Positions 7,049 through 11,003 of a stretch of 11,003 nucleotides of DNA are shown in pieces; positions within the stretch are counted from its first letter, which is position 1, and the number at the start of each line of letters is the position of its first letter. The translations under genes and the position numbers were made by a program. Under the pieces are notes generated by a model that was not told the DNA's origin, did not search any database, and was given only the letters and a program-made list of their open reading frames with translations. Source of the stretch: Dehalococcoidia bacterium (GTDB lineage Bacteria > Chloroflexota > Dehalococcoidia > Dehalococcoidales > RBG-16-60-22); contig SOKS01000030.1 in NCBI GenBank assembly GCA_004375725.1, positions 1-11,003 on the forward strand. Direction: 5' to 3'.

Positions 7049-7264
7049 ATGGCCAAAATACCGGAAATCGATCGGAATAAGTGCAACGGCTGTGGGCTTT
7101 GTGTGGGAGTATGCTCTTGTCAGGCTCTAGTGCTCGTTGACAATACGGTCGAGGTCAGGGAAAAGAGAGAATGCCATCAGTGCACCAGATGGTGCACGAT
7201 GTGTGAAATGGTATGTCCCACCGGGGCCATACAGTGCCCCTTCGAGGTAGTCACCGAGGAGTAG
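7049..7264 (+). CDS. Small cysteine-rich ferredoxin-like 4Fe-4S protein
   Basis: A 71-residue protein with eleven cysteines, probably carrying one or two 4Fe-4S clusters for electron transfer in the cytoplasm. The first motif is C12-x2-C15-x2-C18-x3-C22, but Ser follows where proline is usual, and Cys24 is extra. The second half has Cys42, Cys45, Cys49, Cys52, Cys56-Pro57 and a late Cys63. Cys49-x2-Cys52-x3-Cys56-Pro fits the end of a standard motif, but Thr46 occupies the expected first position, so Cys45 or Cys42 must serve as the fourth ligand. The CPTGAI ending is typical of bacterial ferredoxins. It lies 67 bases after the Crp/Fnr gene behind a Crp-like site, so redox or nitrosative control is possible (inference). 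The GGAG at 7033-7036 is 12 bases before ATG, a long spacing. The electron partner is unknown. Confidence 0.85.
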   Translation: MAKIPEIDRNKCNGCGLCVGVCSCQALVLVDNTVEVREKRECHQCTRWCTMCEMVCPTGAIQCPFEVVTEE

Positions 7265-7356
7265 CGTCGTTCCGCAGACCCTTCCTGGCCAGCACAATTT
7301 CCGGTTCTTTTTCCATTACACCTATCTTTTAGCTTGTTTTTTCGTTATTTTAAATA

Positions 7357-7399
7357 TGGGACAAAAGTCACATACAGGAGCAATCTACCGAACTAAAAT
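7357..7399 (+). promoter_or_regulatory. Class II-type Crp-like site with promoter for the small zinc-finger-like gene
   Basis: TGGGA-CAAAAG-TCACA (7357-7372) matches the Crp consensus TGTGA-N6-TCACA with one mismatch. Downstream is TAAAAT (7394-7399), a 5/6 -10 box; no -35 box is needed if an activator occupies that position. With a start point seven bases after the -10 box (7406), the site centre (7364.5) is at -41.5, the classical class II activator spacing. The leader would be 24 nt and contains AGGAGG (7418-7423). The rest of 7265-7356 is T-rich with no gene and no convincing hairpin. Confidence 0.6.
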
Positions 7400-7429
7400 G
7401 GGCTAGATAACAAGATGAGGAGGTGTGTG

Positions 7430-7666
7430 ATGATGAATAGAAGTAACGTGAAAGAAAAGAAGTCGGCAGAAATAAAGTCCTGCCGGCATTACTGGGATAT
7501 TGAAGCCGCTAGTGGCCCGGTAAGCAGGGGTATCTGCAAGATCTGTGGTGAGAAAAAGGAGTTCCAGAATTCATGGATAGCTTCCAGCTATATGGGTAAG
7601 GATGCCCGGGTTTTTGACCTGCCCAACATGCTTGAAGAGGAAAAGGAAGATGAAGAGGGTTCCTGA
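7430..7666 (+). CDS. Small C-x-H...C-x2-C putative zinc-binding protein
   Basis: A 78-residue protein of unknown function. The core, residues 18-48, has Cys18-x-His20, then Cys36-x2-Cys39-Gly and EFQNSW. Two pairs of metal ligands 15 residues apart suggest one zinc site (CHCC). The N-terminus is lysine-rich and the C-terminus strongly acidic (EEEKEDEE). I recall similar short proteins with a CRHxW...G.CxxCGE...F.NS pattern in Chloroflexota genomes, but could not check this. The start is ATG 7430: AGGAGG (7418-7423) lies six bases upstream, whereas ATG 7415 would place that site inside the coding region. It has its own predicted Crp-like activated promoter and is closed by a terminator, so it may be a single-gene unit controlled by the neighbouring Crp/Fnr protein (inference). 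Confidence 0.8.
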   Translation: MMNRSNVKEKKSAEIKSCRHYWDIEAASGPVSRGICKICGEKKEFQNSWIASSYMGKDARVFDLPNMLEEEKEDEEGS

Positions 7667-7702
7667 TAGAGTATAACGAGACAGAGTAAAGGTATCAGTA
7701 TT

Positions 7703-7733
7703 CGGAGGGGTGAAAAACCCCTCCGTTCATTTA
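7703..7733 (+). terminator. Rho-independent-type terminator
   Basis: CGGAGGGG (7703-7710) and CCCCTCCG (7718-7725) form a perfect 8-bp GC-rich stem with a 7-base loop, followed by the moderately T-rich tail TTCATTT. It lies 36 bases after the small zinc-binding-protein gene and separates the regulatory group from the dxr operon. Confidence 0.8.
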
Positions 7734-7775
7734 TGATAGCTGCAAGTCTACATTTTGTTGTAAGATAAGAGGGCA

Positions 7776-8933
7776 ATGGTTGACGCAGTAAAACGGGTGG
7801 CCGTTCTTGGTTCTACCGGCTCCATCGGCCGGCAAACGCTTGATGTTATCCGGGCAATGCCGCAGCGATTTCGCGTTGTCGGGCTGGCAGCGGGGAAAAA
7901 CATGGACTTACTTGCCGGGCAGGTCAAAGAATTTGAACCGGAGTTCATTGGCTACCCGCCTGAAAATGATGATATTGAGCGATTAAAGCGTGTAGCAGGC
8001 ATAAAATATGATTTGCTGCCACTGGATGAAATTGCGGCTACCCCGAATGTAGATATTGTGGTCATTGCCACGTCCGGACAGGCGGGATTGGCGCCGACGC
8101 TGGCAGCGTCGCGGGCGGGTAAAAATATCGCGCTGGCCAACAAAGAATCGCTGGTCTCAGCGGGGGAGATTATTACCAGTGAAGCCAAGAAAAGTGGTGC
8201 CCGGATTTTGCCCGTTGACAGCGAGCACAGCGCTATATGGCAGTGTCTTGGTGGTGAGAGTCAGGAGGCAGCCCGGATAATTCTGACAGCTTCAGGAGGG
8301 CCGTTTCGTCAGTTCTCGTTCGAGCAGCTGGCAGAGGTAACGGTAGCGCAGGCGTTGCGGCATCCTTCGTGGCGTATGGGGAAGAAGGTGACCATAGACT
8401 CGGCGACGCTGATGAATAAGGGGCTTGAAATCATTGAAGCGCACTGGCTCTTCAGTATGCCCTATGACCGCATTGACGTGCTTGTCCATCCTCAGAGCAT
8501 CATACATTCCATGGTGGAGTTTATCGACGGCTCAATTAAAGCGCAGCTGAGCTATCCCGATATGCGCTTGCCCATACAGTACGCCCTGTCCTATCCGGAA
8601 AGGCTTGCCAATCCACAGCTTCCCCGGCTGGACTGGGCTCTGGTAAAAAATCTGGACTTTGAGCTACCCGATTATGATAGGTTTCCCTGCCTGCAACTGG
8701 CCATTGAGGCGGGCAAACAGGGCGGAACCTATCCGGCGGTACTATGCGCGGCTGACGAGGTGGCCGTGGAACTCTTTCTCGACGGGCGTATCCGGTTTAC
8801 CGATATCGCTGGACTCATTGAGCGGACACTGGAGCAGCACCAGCTTGTTGCCAAACCTTCTTTAGAAGAAATCGAGGCGGCGGATGCCTGGGGCCGGGAA
8901 ACGTTACTCAAAACGGCGAGTGGAGTGAAGTAA
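7776..8933 (+). CDS. dxr: 1-deoxy-D-xylulose 5-phosphate reductoisomerase
   Basis: Dxr converts 1-deoxy-D-xylulose 5-phosphate and NADPH to 2-C-methyl-D-erythritol 4-phosphate, the first committed step of the MEP isoprenoid pathway, in the cytoplasm. At 385 residues it is full length. The NADPH-binding loop is GSTGSIG (12-18). ANKESLVSAG (121-130), LPVDSEHSA (145-153, metal ligands Asp148 and Glu150), SGGPFR (173-178) and HPSWRMGKKVTIDSATLMNKGLE (196-218, third metal ligand Glu218) are all present, as is HPQSIIHSMVEF. All active-site residues I can align are intact. The gene follows a terminator and should start a new transcript, but I see only weak -10-like boxes (for example TAAGAT, 7761-7766). 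GAGGG (7769-7773) is only two bases before ATG. Its stop codon overlaps the next start by one base, so the downstream genes are probably cotranscribed. Confidence 0.97.
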   Translation: MVDAVKRVAVLGSTGSIGRQTLDVIRAMPQRFRVVGLAAGKNMDLLAGQVKEFEPEFIGYPPENDDIERLKRVAGIKYDLLPLDEIAATPNVDIVVIATSGQAGLAPTLAASRAGKNIALANKESLVSAGEIITSEAKKSGARILPVDSEHSAIWQCLGGESQEAARIILTASGGPFRQFSFEQLAEVTVAQALRHPSWRMGKKVTIDSATLMNKGLEIIEAHWLFSMPYDRIDVLVHPQSIIHSMVEFIDGSIKAQLSYPDMRLPIQYALSYPERLANPQLPRLDWALVKNLDFELPDYDRFPCLQLAIEAGKQGGTYPAVLCAADEVAVELFLDGRIRFTDIAGLIERTLEQHQLVAKPSLEEIEAADAWGRETLLKTASGVK

Positions 8934-9997
8934 TGGAAGTTTTCATCACCGTAATTGCTTTTCTGGGAATACTGGCGGTATTGATTATCGCCCACGAATT
9001 CGGGCACTATATCACCGCCAGAGCCTCGGGTGTCACGGTGGAAGAGGTGGGCATCGGTTTTCCGCCCCGACTGCTTTCGTTCAAGGGCGGCGGCACCATT
9101 TACTCGTTGAATGCGATACCGCTGGGCGGCTTTGTCAAGATGGCCGGCGAAGAGGACGCCAAGGTGGCGGGAAGCCTCGCCAGCAAGAGCATCCCGGCCA
9201 GACTGCTGACACTCAGCGCCGGCTCGCTGATGAACCTGCTATTGCCTCTGCTGCTCTTCTCGGTGGCTTTCATGGTCCCGCACAATATTGTTTACGGACA
9301 GGTGCAGGTTGATGAGGTGGCCGCGAACTCACCCGCGGCCAGGGCAGGAATCGTTGCCGGAGACTCTATCCTTGAGATAAACGGGAAGCAGGTCAATAGC
9401 GTCGGCGATGTGCAGCGCGGCATTCAGCTTAACCTGGGACAGGCCGTTAGCCTGCTCATCCAGCATGCTGACGACACTGTTGAGGAAGTCAGGGCAGTAC
9501 CGCGCTGGCAGCCACCGGAGGGGGAAGGAGCCATTGGCGTCGCGGTGAGAACCGTTTCGCCGACGGTTGTCCGGCAGAGCTATCCTTTCTGGCAGGCGAT
9601 ACCGATGGGCGTGCGGGAATGCATTGACACCTTCGTGCTGTTCAAGAACGGCATTATCAGCATGATTATTGGCAGCGTGCCGAGAATTTTGGCCGGGCCG
9701 GTGGGCATTGCGCAGCTTACCGGCGAGGTGGCCCAGGCAGGGTTCAGTCCACTGCTGGAGTTCGCTGCCTTTCTGAGCATCAACCTGGCCATCATCAACC
9801 TGCTTCCCCTGCCGGCACTGGACGGCGGGAGGATTGCCTTTGTCCTTCTGGAGGCAGTGCGGCGTGGCAAACGTGTGTCGGCCCGAGTCGAGGGGATGAT
9901 TCACATGGCCGGCTTTGCCATGCTGATTACCTTTCTTGTTTTGATTACCTATCAGGATATAATCCGCATCGTCAGCGGCGAGAGTCTGCTGCCATGA
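8933..9997 (+). CDS. rseP: RseP/site-2-protease-family membrane zinc metalloprotease
   Basis: This intramembrane zinc protease cuts membrane-anchored anti-sigma factors and leftover signal peptides in the inner membrane. At 354 residues it is the short form with a single PDZ domain, as in many non-proteobacteria. The first transmembrane helix (about 3-25) carries the zinc motif HEFGH (21-25). A second hydrophobic segment is at about 98-116. The PDZ domain covers about 121-205. A third helix region (about 275-297) contains the LDG motif NLLPLPALDGGR with Asp297, the third zinc ligand. GPVGIAQ (255-261) and the C-terminal helix ending TYQDIIRI (339-346) are also family hallmarks. The start is fixed by TAATG overlap with dxr and by GGAG (8922-8925). 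It overlaps ispG by 4 bases. Its substrate here is unknown; no sigma/anti-sigma pair is in the window. Confidence 0.94.
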   Translation: MEVFITVIAFLGILAVLIIAHEFGHYITARASGVTVEEVGIGFPPRLLSFKGGGTIYSLNAIPLGGFVKMAGEEDAKVAGSLASKSIPARLLTLSAGSLMNLLLPLLLFSVAFMVPHNIVYGQVQVDEVAANSPAARAGIVAGDSILEINGKQVNSVGDVQRGIQLNLGQAVSLLIQHADDTVEEVRAVPRWQPPEGEGAIGVAVRTVSPTVVRQSYPFWQAIPMGVRECIDTFVLFKNGIISMIIGSVPRILAGPVGIAQLTGEVAQAGFSPLLEFAAFLSINLAIINLLPLPALDGGRIAFVLLEAVRRGKRVSARVEGMIHMAGFAMLITFLVLITYQDIIRIVSGESLLP

Positions 9998-11003
9998 TGA
10001 AAAGGCGCATTTCAAAACAGATACAGATTGGTGGGGTGGCCATCGGGGGTGGGGCATCCATCGTGGTGCAGTCCATGACCAACACGGACACCCGCGATGT
10101 TCGGGCGACCATCAATCAAATCAGAGAACTTGAGCAGGTCGGCTGTGAACTGGTGCGGGTCGCCGTGCCCGATGCTGAGGCTGCCCGTGCCATTGCTGAC
10201 ATAAAGAAAGGCATCCACATCCCACTGGTTGCCGATATTCACTTTGATTACAGGCTGGCATTGATGGCGCTGGAGGCGGGCGCCGATGGGCTGAGGCTGA
10301 ACCCGGGCAACATCGGCGCGGCGGAGAAGGTGAAGGCGGTGGCGCTGGCGGCGAAAGAGAGAGGCGTGCCGATACGCATCGGGGTGAACGCCGGCAGCCT
10401 GCCCAAAACGGCCAATCTTAAATTAAGCGTTGCCGGGAGAATGGTCGAGGCAGCTTTAGAGCAGATACGGCTTTTAGAAAGCCTCGACTTTGATCTGATA
10501 AAAGTATCATTGAAGGCATTTGACGTGCCGACGATGGTTGAAGCCAATAAGAGCCTTGCCGAAAAAATGCCTTATCCGCTGCACCTGGGCGTTACCGAGG
10601 CGGGCACGCCGAAGCGGGGCGTCATCCGCAGCGCGGTGGGCATCGGCACATTGCTGTATATGGGCATCGGCGATACTATCCGCGTTTCCCTCACCGCCCA
10701 CCCCCGCGAGGAGGTCATCGCCGGCTATGAAATTTTAAAGAGCCTGAACCTGCGCCAGCACGGCCCGATACTCATTAGCTGCCCCTCCTGTGGTCGGGCG
10801 GAAGTTGATATTGTAAAATTAGCGGAGGAGGTGGAGGAGCAGCTTTTGAAGATAACCAGGCCGATAAAGGTGGCGGTGATGGGCTGCGTGGTCAACGGCC
10901 CCGGCGAGGCCAAAGACGCCGACGTCGGCATCGCCTGCGGGAAGGGGAAAGGCGTTATCTTCAGGAAGGGGAAAAAGGTGGGGGTGGTGGCGGAAAAAGA
11001 CTT
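9994..11003 (+). CDS. ispG: 4-hydroxy-3-methylbut-2-enyl diphosphate synthase IspG (3' end cut by window)
   Basis: IspG (GcpE) is a 4Fe-4S enzyme that converts methylerythritol cyclodiphosphate to HMBPP, the penultimate MEP-pathway step. The frame is open from ATG 9994 to the window edge, 336 residues, with no stop reached; probably only a short C-terminal piece is missing compared with single-TIM-barrel bacterial forms. Family motifs seen are VQSMTNTDTRDV (24-35), VRVAVPD (54-60), PLVADIHFDYRLA (77-89), GLRLNPGNIG (99-108), PIRIGVNAGSL (126-136) and HLGVTEAG (197-204). The cluster ligands are Cys263-x2-Cys266 and Cys298 in GCVVNGPGE, with Glu305 seven residues on as fourth ligand. There is no long insert, so this is the short form. 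ATG 9994 overlaps the rseP stop (ATGA); ATG 9997 is an alternative. Reducing power would come from flavodoxin or ferredoxin; whether the ferredoxin gene upstream serves it is unknown. Confidence 0.96.
   Translation, partial: MMKRRISKQIQIGGVAIGGGASIVVQSMTNTDTRDVRATINQIRELEQVGCELVRVAVPDAEAARAIADIKKGIHIPLVADIHFDYRLALMALEAGADGLRLNPGNIGAAEKVKAVALAAKERGVPIRIGVNAGSLPKTANLKLSVAGRMVEAALEQIRLLESLDFDLIKVSLKAFDVPTMVEANKSLAEKMPYPLHLGVTEAGTPKRGVIRSAVGIGTLLYMGIGDTIRVSLTAHPREEVIAGYEILKSLNLRQHGPILISCPSCGRAEVDIVKLAEEVEEQLLKITRPIKVAVMGCVVNGPGEAKDADVGIACGKGKGVIFRKGKKVGVVAEKD

Noticed and set aside
7300..7355. T-rich stretch after the ferredoxin gene as a rho-independent terminator
   Set aside because: I found T runs but no preceding GC-rich stem that pairs convincingly.
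9329..10057. A 242-codon open frame on the minus strand
   Set aside because: It is antisense to rseP and the ispG start, both of which have unmistakable motifs. Its composition (His, Gln and Asn rich) looks like a shadow frame.
1..11003. CRISPR arrays, defence systems, phage or transposon genes
   Set aside because: No regular repeat-spacer pattern, transposase, integrase or toxin/nuclease motif was seen; every sizeable gene falls in a known signalling, redox or isoprenoid family.

Overview
The window reads as a chromosomal segment of an uncultured or anaerobic bacterium, most plausibly a member of the Chloroflexota close to Dehalococcoidia. That placement is an inference. It rests on the linked dxr-rseP-ispG order at the right end, on a small C-x-H...C-x2-C protein of a type I associate with that group, and on soluble PAS-kinase/receiver cassettes next to a Crp/Fnr regulator and a small ferredoxin. 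No database search was possible. All genes are on the + strand. There is no rRNA, tRNA, CRISPR array, insertion sequence or phage gene.

Region 1 (1-147) is an AT-rich gene-free leader. It carries a near-consensus sigma70-type promoter (TTGACA, 18 nt, TACAAT), a perfect 10-bp palindrome and a 9-bp direct repeat.

Region 2 (148-6219) is a compact signalling operon. In order it holds a CheR-type methyltransferase, a soluble PAS histidine kinase with an unusually regular coiled coil, a stand-alone protein with two receiver domains, a REC-PAS-PAS hybrid histidine kinase, a single-domain receiver, and an OmpR/PhoB-type response regulator. The genes are close or overlapping, and two of them begin with TTG codons behind excellent Shine-Dalgarno sequences. 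Neither kinase has a membrane segment, so the signal is probably cytoplasmic. The set contains two kinases and five receiver domains but only one DNA-binding output.

Region 3 (6220-7735) is a redox-flavoured regulatory group. It has a Crp/Fnr-family regulator with a Crp-type recognition helix, an 11-cysteine ferredoxin-like protein, and a small putative zinc-binding protein, closed by a clear hairpin terminator. Crp-like inverted repeats lie upstream of all three genes. The one in front of the last gene sits exactly 41.5 bases upstream of a start point predicted from a good -10 box. This is the most interesting regulatory pattern in the window.

Region 4 (7776-11003) is a housekeeping operon of overlapping genes. 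It encodes DXP reductoisomerase (dxr), the RseP/site-2 protease (rseP) and the 4Fe-4S enzyme IspG (ispG, cut by the window end). dxr and ispG are two steps of the MEP isoprenoid pathway.
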